From NCBI GenBank assembly GCA_019636555.1, contig JAHBXH010000001.1, positions 1,364,001 through 1,428,000 of the forward strand: a stretch of DNA of 64,000 bases, in the 5' to 3' direction. Of this stretch, positions 40,956-50,930 are shown one piece after another. The translations under genes were made by a program, and so were the position numbers. The notes beneath the pieces are model-generated. The model made no database searches. It had not been told where the DNA came from and saw nothing but the letters and a program-made list of their open reading frames with translations. How positions within the stretch are numbered: position 1 is the first letter of the stretch; each line of letters opens with the position of its first letter. This DNA is from Phycisphaeraceae bacterium (GTDB taxonomy: Bacteria; Planctomycetota; Phycisphaerae; Phycisphaerales; UBA1924).

Positions 40956-42941
40956 ATGGCGAAGTCATCTGGCGATTCTTCAAAGAACGACGCGAAAACC
41001 GAACGTTCCGGTTCCAAGTTCCGACCGGTCGGCCCGCGACGGGACAGCAAGAAGAGCGCGGCCGCAGTCGCGGAACCAAAGCCGGACACGCATGCGGAGC
41101 GCCCCGCGCCGCGCTCCGATCGGCCCGTGACTCCGCGCTATGAAGATGTGCCTCCTGCGCCAAAGGCGCCCTCCGCGCCGCCCTCTTCGTCGCACGGGAG
41201 CGGATCTTCGCAGCAGGGCAACCACGGCTCCGCTTCGGCTTCGAGCGGAAACTCCGGCGGAGGTTTCGGCCCCCCGGCGCAGCAGTCAAGCAATCAGTCT
41301 CAAGGAAGTCCGAACGGCCCGTCTTCGCAGGGTGGCCAGACTCCGGGCGGTCAGATGCCGGGAGGACAGCCGCAGAGTGATCGCGGCTATCCGAATTACG
41401 GCGGAAACTATCCGGGTGGTGGGGGTGGGGGCGGAGGCTGGAACGATCGAGGCGGACGTCGGAAGCGAAAGAAGCGTCGGGGCGGCATGGGCTTTGGACC
41501 CGGCGGACCGGGCGGCGGTTTCCAGCAGGGCGGCCAGCCCAGCGGCGGATTCGCGCCCTCCGGTGGCGGCTATCAGCGCATGAACCTGGGCGATCTGCCC
41601 AGCGATGAGGAACTCGAACGCGAAGGAATCGAACTCGAGCGCATCGCCAAGAGCGCCGATCCCGCGGCACTCAAGAACGCCATCAGCATCAACGAGCTCC
41701 AACTGAAGGAAATCGACGACCTGTTCAGGGTCGCCGAGAAGGAAGGGCTGACGGAATTCCATCAGCTGACCAAGCAGGATCTGATCTTTAAGATCCTCAA
41801 GGCGCGTGCCGCCAAGCAAGGCCTGATGTTCGGTGAGGGAACGCTCGAGATCATGCCGGACGGTTTCGGATTCCTGCGCAGCCCCGAGCAGAGCTATCTG
41901 CCCGGACCGGACGACATTTACGTCAGCCCGGGCGTGATCCGGCGGCTCGGACTGCGGCGGGGCATGACCGTTCGCGGCATGGTGCGACCGCCCAAGGAGA
42001 GCGAACGCTACTTCGCGCTGCTGCGCGTCGAGAGCGTGAACGGCAAGGACCCGAAGGCGATCGCAAACATCGTGAACTTCGAGGATCTGACACCTCTGCA
42101 TCCCGAGAAGCGCTATGTGCTGGAAACCACGCCGGACGAGATCGAGTGCCGCGTGATGGACTTGGTCGCGCCGGTGGGCAAGGGCCAGCGCGCGTTGATC
42201 GTCGCGCCTCCCCGCACGGGCAAGACCGTGCTGATGCAGAAGATGACCAAGGCGATCACGAAGAACTATCCGGATGTGAAGATCATCGTCCTGCTGGTGG
42301 ACGAGCGCCCGGAAGAAGTGACCGACTTCAAGCGCCACTGCGCCGCGAAGAACGTGGAAGTGGTCGCGAGCACGTTCGATGAACAGAGCCACCGCCACGT
42401 GCAGGTGTGCGAGATGGTGATCGAAAAAGCCAAGCGCATGGTGGAGTTCGGCGAGGATGTGGTCATCCTGCTCGACTCGATCACGCGCATGGCACGCGCG
42501 TACAACGCCGAGATGCCGCACTCGGGCAAGATCATGACCGGCGGTCTCGACAGCAACGCGCTGCAGCGCCCCAAGAAGTTCTTCGGCGCCGCCCGCTACA
42601 TCGAACGGGGCGGATCGCTGACGATCATCGGCACGGCGCTCGTTGATACCGGTTCGAAGATGGACGAAGTCATCTTCGAAGAGTTCAAGGGAACCGGCAA
42701 CAGCGAACTTCACCTCGACCGCAAGCTCGTGGAAAAGCGCATCTGGCCGGCGATCGACGTTGCCGCGTCGGGAACCCGGCGCGAGGAACTGCTGCTCGAC
42801 GGCAAGGAACTGGAGCTGGTTCACCGCCTCCGCAAGGTGCTGAGCGACATGAACGTCGTCGAGGCGATGGAATTGCTGAAGGGGCGCTTGAAGAAAGTGA
42901 AGACCAACGCCGAATTCCTGATGACCATGGCGCTCGGTTGA
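40956..42941 (+). CDS. rho: transcription termination factor Rho with a long disordered N-terminal extension
   Basis: A 661-residue Rho; the usual length is about 420. Residues 1-205 are low-complexity, Ser/Pro then Gly/Gln-rich with an Arg/Lys patch (RRKRKKRRG), probably RNA-binding or phase-separating as in some Actinobacteria and Bacteroidota. The Rho core follows: a Rho_N-like helix region (about 235-270), the OSB fold [20 protein letters not shown] (around 289-308), the P-loop [44 protein letters not shown], the [20 protein letters not shown] block and ERRIWPA-type RhoR motif KRIWPAIDV. All catalytic parts are intact. GGAG lies 10 bases before the ATG. Own promoter and long leader. Confidence 0.95.
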   Translation: MAKSSGDSSKNDAKTERSGSKFRPVGPRRDSKKSAAAVAEPKPDTHAERPAPRSDRPVTPRYEDVPPAPKAPSAPPSSSHGSGSSQQGNHGSASASSGNSGGGFGPPAQQSSNQSQGSPNGPSSQGGQTPGGQMPGGQPQSDRGYPNYGGNYPGGGGGGGGWNDRGGRRKRKKRRGGMGFGPGGPGGGFQQGGQPSGGFAPSGGGYQRMNLGDLPSDEELEREGIELERIAKSADPAALKNAISINELQLKEIDDLFRVAEKEGLTEFHQLTKQDLIFKILKARAAKQGLMFGEGTLEIMPDGFGFLRSPEQSYLPGPDDIYVSPGVIRRLGLRRGMTVRGMVRPPKESERYFALLRVESVNGKDPKAIANIVNFEDLTPLHPEKRYVLETTPDEIECRVMDLVAPVGKGQRALIVAPPRTGKTVLMQKMTKAITKNYPDVKIIVLLVDERPEEVTDFKRHCAAKNVEVVASTFDEQSHRHVQVCEMVIEKAKRMVEFGEDVVILLDSITRMARAYNAEMPHSGKIMTGGLDSNALQRPKKFFGAARYIERGGSLTIIGTALVDTGSKMDEVIFEEFKGTGNSELHLDRKLVEKRIWPAIDVAASGTRREELLLDGKELELVHRLRKVLSDMNVVEAMELLKGRLKKVKTNAEFLMTMALG

Positions 42942-42997
42942 TCGGGTTTTTGTCTGCCTAGCCTCTCGCGGAATGGGACTTGGCAGGAGTGCCACGG

Positions 42998-43294
42998 ATG
43001 ACTTCACCCGCAGCGGCGTTGTGGACTCGGACAGTCTTGTTTACCCTCTGGTCGGCACTGCTGGCGGTGTCGGGCTTGGTCGCGCTCTGCGGTCCGGTTT
43101 CCGGACAATGGATGCGTGCACACGGCCTGTGGATCGGCCTCATCGCGACCTGCGCGGGCCAGTTCGTGTTTATGGCGGCGGTTGCGGACCGATGGTTTCC
43201 GTACGCGGATCGGCGTTTGATCGCCTTGGCTGAGGGAGCAGTCTTTCTCGGGCTGCTGGTTTCGGTGGCGGGGTTCGTCCGGGGGCTCTGGTAA
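42998..43294 (+). CDS. small hypothetical membrane protein
   Basis: A 98-residue protein with three hydrophobic stretches (about 12-33, 43-60, 72-92) and the short motif WMRAHGLWIGLIATCAGQF between them. I do not recognise the family. AGGAG lies 8 bases before ATG 42998. It follows rho by 56 bases on the same strand and precedes the large exported protein by 58. Function unknown. Confidence 0.6.
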   Translation: MTSPAAALWTRTVLFTLWSALLAVSGLVALCGPVSGQWMRAHGLWIGLIATCAGQFVFMAAVADRWFPYADRRLIALAEGAVFLGLLVSVAGFVRGLW

Positions 43295-43352
43295 GGAGCG
43301 AACGTTCGAACCAGATGGATTGGGTGAACGAAAGAGGCATGGAGGCGGAAGC

Positions 43353-46004
43353 TTGCTCAAACAGTTCAATCGTCTCTGGAACGGCAACGGATTCGGCGCA
43401 CTTCTCGTGCCCTTGTCGATTGCGGTCGCGAGCACCGTGTTAGTCGTTTCCGCCAGCGCGCAGCAGGCAACCACTCCGGCACCGGCTTCGCCCGGGCTGA
43501 CCACAACCGGGATTCCCGGCGCGAGCGGAGTCCCGGCTTGGTCGGTAGACGACTTTGCGGCCCGGTCGCTCGAACGCCTCGCCATGATGGACTTGCGGTT
43601 GACCGGTTCCCCGAGTGCGAGAGATTACAAGCTTGCATCGATCCTTTTGGACCTCGCCTGCAGCATCCGGCCCGACGACGCGGACATGATCCGGCGAAAA
43701 ATCGAAAGCCAGTGGAACGCGGGCGACGAAGACGCGGCCGTCACGGCGACAAAGGACTTGCTCAGACTCGATCCGAAGGACACGGTCGCGCAGCTCCGGC
43801 TCATTTCGGCGAGCATCGGACGTCTGCAAACGGTGGAATCCCGGCTTGCGGCCTATGAGCGATTCCTCGGTCCGGATGGAAGATCCATCGATCCGGCGAT
43901 CCGCAGCAGATTGGCGCTCGATGCGGCTCTGCTCTATCGCGAGCGGAGCAACGAGGACAAATTCGCGGAAAAGCTCAAGCAGGCGACGGCCCTCGACCCC
44001 ACCAACAAGGAGGCGGCGCTCGTCACCGAAACTTTTTTCTCGTCGTCTGTAAATGATCCGGTCGGACGCTTCGAGTTGATGAGCAACCTGCTCTACAGCG
44101 ATCCGCTTGATCCTGCAATCTACATGAATATGACGGAGGAGCTTGCGCGAAACGGCGCCTTCGTCGGGGCGAATCGGATGTTCCGGATCGGAGAGAAGAT
44201 CCTCATCGCCGCGGGCGCGCAGATCGGCGCCGAGCAGGATATGCAGCGGTTGATTCTTGCCTGGGAGGTATCGGGTCCCAAGGCGGTTCGAGAAGATCTC
44301 GACAAGTCCCTGAATACCGAGCGTCATTTCGCGCGTCAGCAAGCGGATCAGCAGAAGATCATGAACGTGCCGGGCGAGGAGATCCTCGATCCGATGTCTG
44401 TGCGGCTCCCGCGGATCGCGGAGCAGATTCGGGCGCTCGCGTCTTTCGGTGAGGGAAACACCGACGGCCTGGAAACCTCGCTTTCCGAATTGGAATTGAC
44501 GGTCGCGAAGATGCTTCAAGAGTCTCCGGATGACGAAAAGCGTCCGAAGGAAATCAGCAAGGAAGACGCGATGCGGATCGCGCGCGACTCCAAGGTCGAC
44601 CTGGCGCTTCTGCGGGCGTTGACGGGGGTGCAGCTCAAGCAGGTGGAAGATGGGCTGAAGGATCTCGATCCGCCGCTGCCCGAGAGCGACATCCGACCGC
44701 AAGTCATCGCGGCCCTGATGAAACTGCAGGAAGGGAATCCGACCGAAGCGCTCGAAGGGCTGAAGGGGCTTGGCATCGATGCCGGCAGCGTCAGTCCTGA
44801 GGTGAACGAGGCGATCCTTTACGCCGAACTGGCGAAGGGGCGGGCGTACGAAGCGCTCGCGCAGAGGGCCGAGGCCGCGGCGGCGTACCGGCGGATTGTC
44901 CAGTTTGCGCCGTTCACGCCACAGGCGGGCGTCGCGGTCACGCTGATCGACAAGATGATGGGAAGGCGCGTGCCGCTCTTTCCCAAGACCGAAGAGCTCG
45001 AAAAGCTGGCGGCCGGAGTGCCGCGCTGGATCGAGGACATCGTGGAGCAGCCGCGCACGTTTGTCGGGGTGACGGCCGATCCGCTCTCGACCACGCAGGA
45101 ACCGCTTTCCCCGATGCTGGTCAAGGTGAGCATCCGCAATCTGGGGGCGGCGCCCATGGGGCTGGGCGCAAATCGTCCGCTCAACAGCCGATTCCTTTTT
45201 GCACCAAGTCTTGATCTCAAGGAAGCGGATGTCCGCAGGTTCTCGAAGCCGGAAGTCATCGATCTCGATCGGCGCCTTCGTCTGATGCCGGGCGAAACGC
45301 TCGAGGCTGTGGTTTGGGCGGATCCGGGCTTCGCGGGCTGGTTTTGTGAGGACATCGCCTCGCAAGTCATCCGCGCGAAGTATCGCGTGGTTCAGGGCTT
45401 TGTGACGGGGCCTCGGGGCACGATCGACCCCGGCCCCGGGTGTGTGCAGTCGGACCTGCCCATCATTGTGCGCACGACGCTCCGCGAATCGACACTCGGC
45501 GCCGCGGACTTCGCCGCGGAAGCGGAGAGCGCCACCGAGGGAGCGGTAGTCCGGCTTGGCGCCGCGGCCCGTACGCTCGTTCTCGGTGAGGCGTTCAACT
45601 CGCGAAGAGTTTCACCTGTTGATAAGCAGACAATGGCGCAAGCGCTCGCGAAACGCTATCCGACGCTTTCTGCCAACGGACGTGCCGCACTCGCGGCGAT
45701 CGTTCCCACCATGAGGCAATCGCCCGAATTCAGCGATTTTGACGCGGTCGTTCTGGAGGAGAAAGACCCGGCCGTGCTTCCGATCGCGTTGCTCACGCGC
45801 TGCTCAACGGCGGATGCGCCGGCACTCAAAGCGGCTCTCGAGTCGCCCGACGAGCGGGTGAAGCTGGTCGCGAAACTGCAGGCAGACCGGCTTGCGGAGG
45901 GGGCAAACTGCTACGCGACGTTGAGCGACAATCTTGATGAAGCGCTCGACCCGGCACGCCGCACGAACGCATCGAGTGGAGGCGCCGTCGGGGCGAACAA
46001 GTGA
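43353..46004 (+). CDS. large exported protein with TPR-like helical repeats, function unknown
   Basis: An 883-residue protein with a TTG start chosen because GGAGG lies 7 bases upstream and the result begins with a clean signal peptide (hydrophobic LLVPLSIAVASTVLVVSASA, cleavage near AQQ). An upstream TTG at 43320 would add 11 residues. Residues about 60-560 are helical with TPR-like features (ASILLDLACSIRPDDADMIR, LKQATALDPTNKEAALVTET, EALAQRAEAAAAYRRIVQFA). Residues 560-720 look beta-rich, with a two-Cys motif (WFCEDI and GPGCVQ). I know no named family for the whole. Its stop overlaps the next start by 4 bases (GTGA), so it is probably co-expressed with the flippase-like protein. Confidence 0.7.
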   Translation: MLKQFNRLWNGNGFGALLVPLSIAVASTVLVVSASAQQATTPAPASPGLTTTGIPGASGVPAWSVDDFAARSLERLAMMDLRLTGSPSARDYKLASILLDLACSIRPDDADMIRRKIESQWNAGDEDAAVTATKDLLRLDPKDTVAQLRLISASIGRLQTVESRLAAYERFLGPDGRSIDPAIRSRLALDAALLYRERSNEDKFAEKLKQATALDPTNKEAALVTETFFSSSVNDPVGRFELMSNLLYSDPLDPAIYMNMTEELARNGAFVGANRMFRIGEKILIAAGAQIGAEQDMQRLILAWEVSGPKAVREDLDKSLNTERHFARQQADQQKIMNVPGEEILDPMSVRLPRIAEQIRALASFGEGNTDGLETSLSELELTVAKMLQESPDDEKRPKEISKEDAMRIARDSKVDLALLRALTGVQLKQVEDGLKDLDPPLPESDIRPQVIAALMKLQEGNPTEALEGLKGLGIDAGSVSPEVNEAILYAELAKGRAYEALAQRAEAAAAYRRIVQFAPFTPQAGVAVTLIDKMMGRRVPLFPKTEELEKLAAGVPRWIEDIVEQPRTFVGVTADPLSTTQEPLSPMLVKVSIRNLGAAPMGLGANRPLNSRFLFAPSLDLKEADVRRFSKPEVIDLDRRLRLMPGETLEAVVWADPGFAGWFCEDIASQVIRAKYRVVQGFVTGPRGTIDPGPGCVQSDLPIIVRTTLRESTLGAADFAAEAESATEGAVVRLGAAARTLVLGEAFNSRRVSPVDKQTMAQALAKRYPTLSANGRAALAAIVPTMRQSPEFSDFDAVVLEEKDPAVLPIALLTRCSTADAPALKAALESPDERVKLVAKLQADRLAEGANCYATLSDNLDEALDPARRTNASSGGAVGANK

Positions 46005-46969
46005 ACGCCGACCGAGGCGCGCTTGCAGCGCCGACCAAGCGTCGCGTTGCGCTGCGACTTTTGCTCTTTGCAATCGGGGCTTGCCTCTTCGGCGTCGCGA
46101 TCGCGGCGGCGCTGCGCGGCAACGCCGCCGGCCTGCGGGCGTTCGCCCGTGCCGCGGAACGCCCCGTCGAATTGGCATTGCTGGTTCTCTTGCCGCTTGT
46201 CTGCCTGACGCTCGCTTCCCTGAGTTTCTGGGTGCTGACCCTGCGATTCGGCCGCGTCACGTGCGTTGAGATGCTCGCCCTGCTTGGCGGCGCATGGCTC
46301 TTGAATTACCTTCCGCTCAAGCCGGGAGTCGCGGGTCGGGTGGCATATCACAAGAGCGTGAACCGGATCGACGTGCGCTGGTCGCTCGTCGTGGTCGTGC
46401 AATCGATCGTTGTCGGTCTTTGCTGCTTTGTGCTGCAGGCGACACTCGCATCGATCGCGGCGGAGCGGAACTGGAGCGAGCCTGGAAAAGTCGGGCTGAT
46501 CGCATCGCCTCTGGCGGCGGCGCTGCTCGGGCTGTTGATTCCGCGGCGCGGGGCATTGACGAACGGATGGAGATACAGCGCCGCCTTTGCATTCCGCTAC
46601 GCGGATTCGCTCGTGTGGGCGGTGCGCTACTGGCTGCTCTTCGGAGTCGCGGGGCAGCCGCAGGGCGCGAGCACAAGCGCCGCGATTGCAAGCGTGAGCC
46701 AATCTGCGTCGCTGATTCCGATCGCGGGGAACGGATTGGGCGTCCGAGAATGGATGGTGGGGCTGGCGGCACAGAGCCTGCCCGTGTGGTACGGCAAAGA
46801 CTCCGCGGTGCCGCTCGCATTCGGCGTGTCCGCGGAATTGCTGAATCGTGCTTGCGAGGTGGTTGTCGCGCTGCCGGTGGGTTTGCTGAGCCTGTGGTGG
46901 CTGACGCGGCGTTATGGGCGGCTCAAGGCGCAAGAAACGCTGAATGCTTTCGAGGCGCTTCGAACTTGA
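46001..46969 (+). CDS. flippase-like integral membrane protein (LPG synthase TM / UPF0104 type)
   Basis: A 322-residue protein with about seven to eight hydrophobic segments. LGGAWLLNYLPLKPGVAGRV near 91-110 and SQSASLIPIAGNGLGVREWM near 229-248 match the membrane domain of MprF/AglD-like lysylphosphatidylglycerol synthases ('NxxLPxxxG' and 'PxxxGxxGxRE'). Members flip lipids or lipid-linked precursors; the soluble synthase domain of MprF is absent. GTG start overlaps the stop of the TPR protein. A substrate cannot be read from the sequence. Followed by a 178-base gap before the YhbH-like gene in which I see nothing notable. Confidence 0.75.
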   Translation: MNADRGALAAPTKRRVALRLLLFAIGACLFGVAIAAALRGNAAGLRAFARAAERPVELALLVLLPLVCLTLASLSFWVLTLRFGRVTCVEMLALLGGAWLLNYLPLKPGVAGRVAYHKSVNRIDVRWSLVVVVQSIVVGLCCFVLQATLASIAAERNWSEPGKVGLIASPLAAALLGLLIPRRGALTNGWRYSAAFAFRYADSLVWAVRYWLLFGVAGQPQGASTSAAIASVSQSASLIPIAGNGLGVREWMVGLAAQSLPVWYGKDSAVPLAFGVSAELLNRACEVVVALPVGLLSLWWLTRRYGRLKAQETLNAFEALRT

Positions 46970-47147
46970 AATCGCTTTCGGCCGATGATCCCGGATCGGT
47001 CGATAGGCGTAGAAATCGCGGAGGTTGCATCCGCACGTCACGAATGTGCGCATGGATTGGCGAGGGAGCTTCGCGAGTGTCATTCCGCGTGAGCGTCCGC
47101 TCATCGGATTCTTTCCCCGGCTTTTTGTGGGGGAGTATGGTGGGGGC

Positions 47148-48254
47148 ATGGTCAGCAAGATCGAACAAGACCATCAGCGCTTCCGGCAGATCGTGCAGGG
47201 CAAGATCCGGCGCGACCTGAGGAAGTTTCTCTCGCGCGGTGAACTGATCGGGCGCGAGGGAAAGCGGTTCGTGTCGATTCCGGTTCACGACATCGACATC
47301 CCGACGTTTCGATACGGCGACAACTCCGGCGGCGTGGGGATGGGCGAAGGACAGGAAGGTCAGTCGGTCGGCGGGCAGCAAGGACAGGGGGGTGAGCAGG
47401 AAGGCAAGCACATTCTCGAGGTGGACGTCTCGATGGAGGAGCTCGCGGACATACTCGCCGAAGAGTTGAAACTCCCCCGCATCAAGCCGCGAGGCGAGCA
47501 CCGCGTGACGACCATCCGTGACAAGTATTCGGGCATCCGCCCGGTCGGACCGGCGGCCTTGCGACACTTCAAGCGCACGTATCGCGAAGCTCTCAAGCGT
47601 CAGATTTCGCTCGGCACGTACGACTCGAAGAATCCCGTGATCGTTCCGATACGCAACGACCTGCGCTTTCGCAGTTGGAACGAAATCAAAAAGCCTCAGA
47701 GCAACGCGCTCATCGTGTACATGATGGATGTTTCGGGCTCCATGGGCGATGAGCAGAAGGAACTCGTCCGCCTCGAAGCCTTCTGGATCGACACCTGGCT
47801 GAGACGGAACTACGAGGGTGTCGAGAGCCGCTTCATCGTTCACGATGTTCGAGCCCAGGAAGTGGATCGCAAGACCTTCTTCAGCGTTCGCGAAGACGGA
47901 GGCACGCGGATCAGCAGCGCGTTCTACGCGTGCAAGGAATTGCTCGAAACGCACTACGACCCGGGCGACTGGAACACGTACCTGTTTCATTTTTCCGACG
48001 GTGACAACAGCTCCGACGCCGACAACCGGCTCTGCGTGAAGATACTGGAGGAACAACTCCTTCCGATCTGCAACATGTTCGGGTACTGCCAAGTGACGAG
48101 CGCGTACGGAAGCGGAAGCTTCATCAACGTTCTGAACGAAGCGTTCAAGGACGGGCTGGCCGACGAACTCGGTCCGCGGCTCATCACCAGCAAGGTGAAC
48201 GGCCGGGACGACATCTACGACTCGCTCCGGACGTTCTTCAAGGCCGGTCGCTGA
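47148..48254 (+). CDS. yhbH: YhbH/YeaH-type protein (DUF444)
   Basis: A 368-residue protein. It begins MVSKIEQDHQRFRQIVQGKI and has a glycine/glutamine-rich hinge (about 62-85), then ALIVYMMDVSGSMGDEQKEL, a VWA-like MIDAS motif (DxSGS), and FHFSDGDNSSDADN, the usual DUF444 order. Members work with the PrkA serine kinase and SpoVR in stress or sporulation programmes of other bacteria; neither partner gene is in this window. ATG 47148 is preceded by GGGGGC and gives the family's normal length and N-terminus; longer starts upstream lack homology. Monocistronic by appearance. Confidence 0.88.
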   Translation: MVSKIEQDHQRFRQIVQGKIRRDLRKFLSRGELIGREGKRFVSIPVHDIDIPTFRYGDNSGGVGMGEGQEGQSVGGQQGQGGEQEGKHILEVDVSMEELADILAEELKLPRIKPRGEHRVTTIRDKYSGIRPVGPAALRHFKRTYREALKRQISLGTYDSKNPVIVPIRNDLRFRSWNEIKKPQSNALIVYMMDVSGSMGDEQKELVRLEAFWIDTWLRRNYEGVESRFIVHDVRAQEVDRKTFFSVREDGGTRISSAFYACKELLETHYDPGDWNTYLFHFSDGDNSSDADNRLCVKILEEQLLPICNMFGYCQVTSAYGSGSFINVLNEAFKDGLADELGPRLITSKVNGRDDIYDSLRTFFKAGR

Positions 48255-48344
48255 CCGGTCCGGAGCGACGGTGAATCTGTCTGCCTACCCGCGACGTAGC
48301 ATTTTGTGGGTTTGGGTGGGCCGAATCGAGGAATCGTCCCCGTG

Positions 48345-48989
48345 ATGCTCTTTGTGGTTTATGCCGCGTTTGTCTGGTGGGCTGCGCTCGCTTGGCGGCG
48401 ACGTTGGCTCGGATTTGCTGCCGTCGGGCTGGGCGTTCTGGGGGTGTGGTTTGTGGCGCGGTTCTACCTGTGGGTTGGCGGTCTGCTTGGAATCGAGCGC
48501 ACCGATTCGCTCATGATTCTGCTCGCGCCGTTCGGCGTTATTGTGGGCGTCATCGGGACGTACATCGCGTGCCTTCCGGTGCGGCGTGAGGGCGCCTGCC
48601 GCAAGTGTGGGTACAGCTTGCTCGGGCTCGAGCCCGATCGCGGGCTGCTCGTATGCCCGGAGTGCGGCGCGCGACACGCTTTCGCCGAGGGCGACTCGCT
48701 TCCCTGCTCTTCCTGCGGTGGCGAGACCAAGCCGCACGGTCATCGGGACTGGGTGTGTTCTCGATGCGGACTGCACTTGCTGTTTCGGCGGAACTCGACG
48801 GGATCCTCAGCCGAAAATCGCGCGATGAACGACGCCGAGCGCAAGCACGCAGAGCGGCAGGCCGAGGACGATGATCAGCCGCAGCCAGAGCAGCCGAACC
48901 GGATTGATGCTGCCGATGAGAGGAATGGAATTGGCCTGCGGGCTTTGGGCGATCAATTCGTCGGCAAAGCTGAGCCAGTAAAGCGCTGA
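48345..48989 (+). CDS. membrane protein with double zinc ribbon, function unknown
   Basis: A 214-residue protein: two to three N-terminal membrane helices (about 1-75), then two CxxC pairs. The first ribbon is CRKCGYSLLGLEPDRGLLVC-PEC, a type common in Planctomycetota membrane proteins; the second is CSSCGG...CSRCG. The last 60 residues are polar and acidic and are encoded opposite the end of the convergent GldG-like gene (183-bp overlap), so the true end is uncertain. GAGGA lies 12 bases before ATG 48345 (9 before an in-frame GTG at 48342). Role unknown. Confidence 0.6.
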   Translation: MLFVVYAAFVWWAALAWRRRWLGFAAVGLGVLGVWFVARFYLWVGGLLGIERTDSLMILLAPFGVIVGVIGTYIACLPVRREGACRKCGYSLLGLEPDRGLLVCPECGARHAFAEGDSLPCSSCGGETKPHGHRDWVCSRCGLHLLFRRNSTGSSAENRAMNDAERKHAERQAEDDDQPQPEQPNRIDAADERNGIGLRALGDQFVGKAEPVKR

Positions 48990-50930
48990 ATCGAAAAGTT
49001 CCTGGTTGCCGGGAAAAGGAGAGACAACGCGCCCGTCCACTTGCACGCCCGGCTGTGTGAGCGAGTCAAAGAACCAACCTGTCGAACCGACGGCGAGCAG
49101 ACGCTGCGCCGGTGAAGCGGAAGTCGCGGGGATTTCCGACGCGATGGCGACAGTCCACGGGCCACGATCGTCCTTTCCCGGATCGAATTTCGGCGGTCCC
49201 GCAAGCGCGGCACGCTGGGCACGCGGTGTTTGCCAGATGAGCAGCCAACTCGATTCTCCCCATGTGTTCTCGCTTTCCGGGATTCTCAGCAATGGGACGG
49301 ACGTCGCCGGTGCGTCCGGAAGAGAGTTCAGACCGATGGGCCAAGGCAAATAAGTTGGAAGACCGCGGATCGCGCCCAGCACCGGGTTTGAAGACTTCGC
49401 GTCCCCCTCATCCTGCGCGATCACGGTGCGATCGGTTTCGATTTCGCGCTTCCCTTGATCGAACCGCTCGGTGAACAGCGGCTTTCCCGCGGCGCTCTCG
49501 AGCCCGAAGTGTCGCAGCACCGGGCTGAAAGGATCTGAATCGCCGTAGGTGCGCTGAATCGATGGGTTGAGATTGAGCAGGATGTTCTGGTGTTCATTCG
49601 CCAGTTTTTCGAACGCGGCGCCGAGGCGCTGCGATCGTTCGATTCCGCCGCGCTGCTCTCCCGGCCTCGCGGCGGTTGTCGAATCCGGCGGAAGGACGAC
49701 GAACACGGCGGGCCGCGCGCGTGCGGGGTCGAGCCGGGTCAGACCGGAGGGCTCGGGCTCGAGCAACACATCCCACTCGACGATGTCGATTCCCTTCATC
49801 AACAGGCCATCGCGAAGGCGTTCCAGAAAAGGGGCCTCGGTGACGTACGGCCTCTCTTCCGCGTGCACAAAGACCGCGATGGGCGGTTTTTCGAGCAGCG
49901 TTGATGCAAGGGATGCGGTGAGAAACTCTTCGACGCGTCGGCGGTTGTCGGCGCGAGCACCCGCCGAGAGCACGATCTCGCGCGCGGGGAAAAGTTCATC
50001 GAGCGGGATCGCTGTGAGACGGTTGCCGACTGGCGGGACGATGATCGCCGCGGCGGATTGACGCAATGCCGAGGCGACGCGGAGCACGCCGGGGCGGGGC
50101 ATCCGAGTGAGAGATTCCGCGAGAACGGCGAGCCGATCGCGCTGCTGCGCGATGGAGTCCGCAGCGATTGCGGCGCGGCGACCGAATTCGTCTCCCAATT
50201 CGGTCAGGCGCGACAATCGGCGCACCTCTCCGACGATCTGGCTGATCTGATCCGACGCGAGTCGCAGGTCGCGTCGCAGAAACTCCGCGGCTCTGTCCGT
50301 GGCCGGTAGATCGAGTTCGCCGATCTTGCCTGCAAGTGGTTCTTCGATCTTGGTGATCGCCGCACTCAAATCTCGTCCGGCGATTCGCGCGGCGGCGGCG
50401 CGCTGTTCGAGCGCCGACCTCGCCTGCTGCGCAGAGGCGGAGCCGCCGGTTGGAAGCGCCGCCCGCAGTTCGTCAAGGGACTTTGAAAGCGAGGTCTGCG
50501 CCCAGTTCGCGAGCTCCGATGCGGAATTCGCCGCCGACCGAATCGCGGAGGATTGCACATCAAGTTCCGACTTGTCGCGTGCGATGAGATCGGCAAGGAC
50601 ATCGTGAAACTGCTGCTGGCCGGAAGCGGCGCCGAGGTCAATAAGCGAGAGTTCGAGCTTGCCGGTTCGGGTGAAGCGATCGAGCACGTCGTTGGTATCA
50701 CGGATCGCTTCGGGGCTCACGTGCTGAAAGTCTGCCGCGACGATCAGTCGCGCCGGCGCCGAGAGCCGATTGAGCACGGCCTGCGCGCGTGGACTGAGTC
50801 GATGCTCGCCGGAAGCGGTGACATCAAAGCGAGGCGCCAAGCGGGAAGCGACGATGTTCGCCATCGCGATCGAGGCGATCGCGGCGCAAAGGCCGATCAT
50901 GGTCCAGAGCCAGAAGGAGAGCCGACGCAT
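48807..50930 (-). CDS. gldG: GldG-like substrate-binding component of an ABC exporter
   Basis: A 707-residue protein: one N-terminal membrane helix (LSFWLWTMIGLCAAIASIAM), a periplasmic body with ITASGEHRLSPRAQ-like start (FDVTASGEHRLSPRAQAVLN) typical of the GldG/ABC_transp_aux family, a helical coiled region at about 150-290, and a C-terminal membrane helix (LLWLRLIIVLGLPLCVLALG). In Bacteroidota GldG with GldA and GldF is needed for gliding; homologues elsewhere export unknown substrates. ATG 50930 overlaps the stop of the permease (TGATG), so the three genes are coupled. The last 183 bases overlap the convergent gene. Confidence 0.8.
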   Translation of the reverse strand: MRRLSFWLWTMIGLCAAIASIAMANIVASRLAPRFDVTASGEHRLSPRAQAVLNRLSAPARLIVAADFQHVSPEAIRDTNDVLDRFTRTGKLELSLIDLGAASGQQQFHDVLADLIARDKSELDVQSSAIRSAANSASELANWAQTSLSKSLDELRAALPTGGSASAQQARSALEQRAAAARIAGRDLSAAITKIEEPLAGKIGELDLPATDRAAEFLRRDLRLASDQISQIVGEVRRLSRLTELGDEFGRRAAIAADSIAQQRDRLAVLAESLTRMPRPGVLRVASALRQSAAAIIVPPVGNRLTAIPLDELFPAREIVLSAGARADNRRRVEEFLTASLASTLLEKPPIAVFVHAEERPYVTEAPFLERLRDGLLMKGIDIVEWDVLLEPEPSGLTRLDPARARPAVFVVLPPDSTTAARPGEQRGGIERSQRLGAAFEKLANEHQNILLNLNPSIQRTYGDSDPFSPVLRHFGLESAAGKPLFTERFDQGKREIETDRTVIAQDEGDAKSSNPVLGAIRGLPTYLPWPIGLNSLPDAPATSVPLLRIPESENTWGESSWLLIWQTPRAQRAALAGPPKFDPGKDDRGPWTVAIASEIPATSASPAQRLLAVGSTGWFFDSLTQPGVQVDGRVVSPFPGNQELFDSALYWLSFADELIAQSPQANSIPLIGSINPVRLLWLRLIIVLGLPLCVLALGVVHRAIFG

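Noticed and set aside
41410..41450. A G-rich regulatory motif within rho
   Set aside because: It encodes the poly-glycine stretch of the disordered head and needs no other explanation.
41286..43007. A 573-codon minus-strand frame opposite rho
   Set aside because: Rho is certain; the frame has no motif.
43440..45365. A 641-codon minus-strand frame opposite the TPR-like protein
   Set aside because: The plus-strand protein has a signal peptide, ribosome binding site and coupled neighbour; the minus frame has none.
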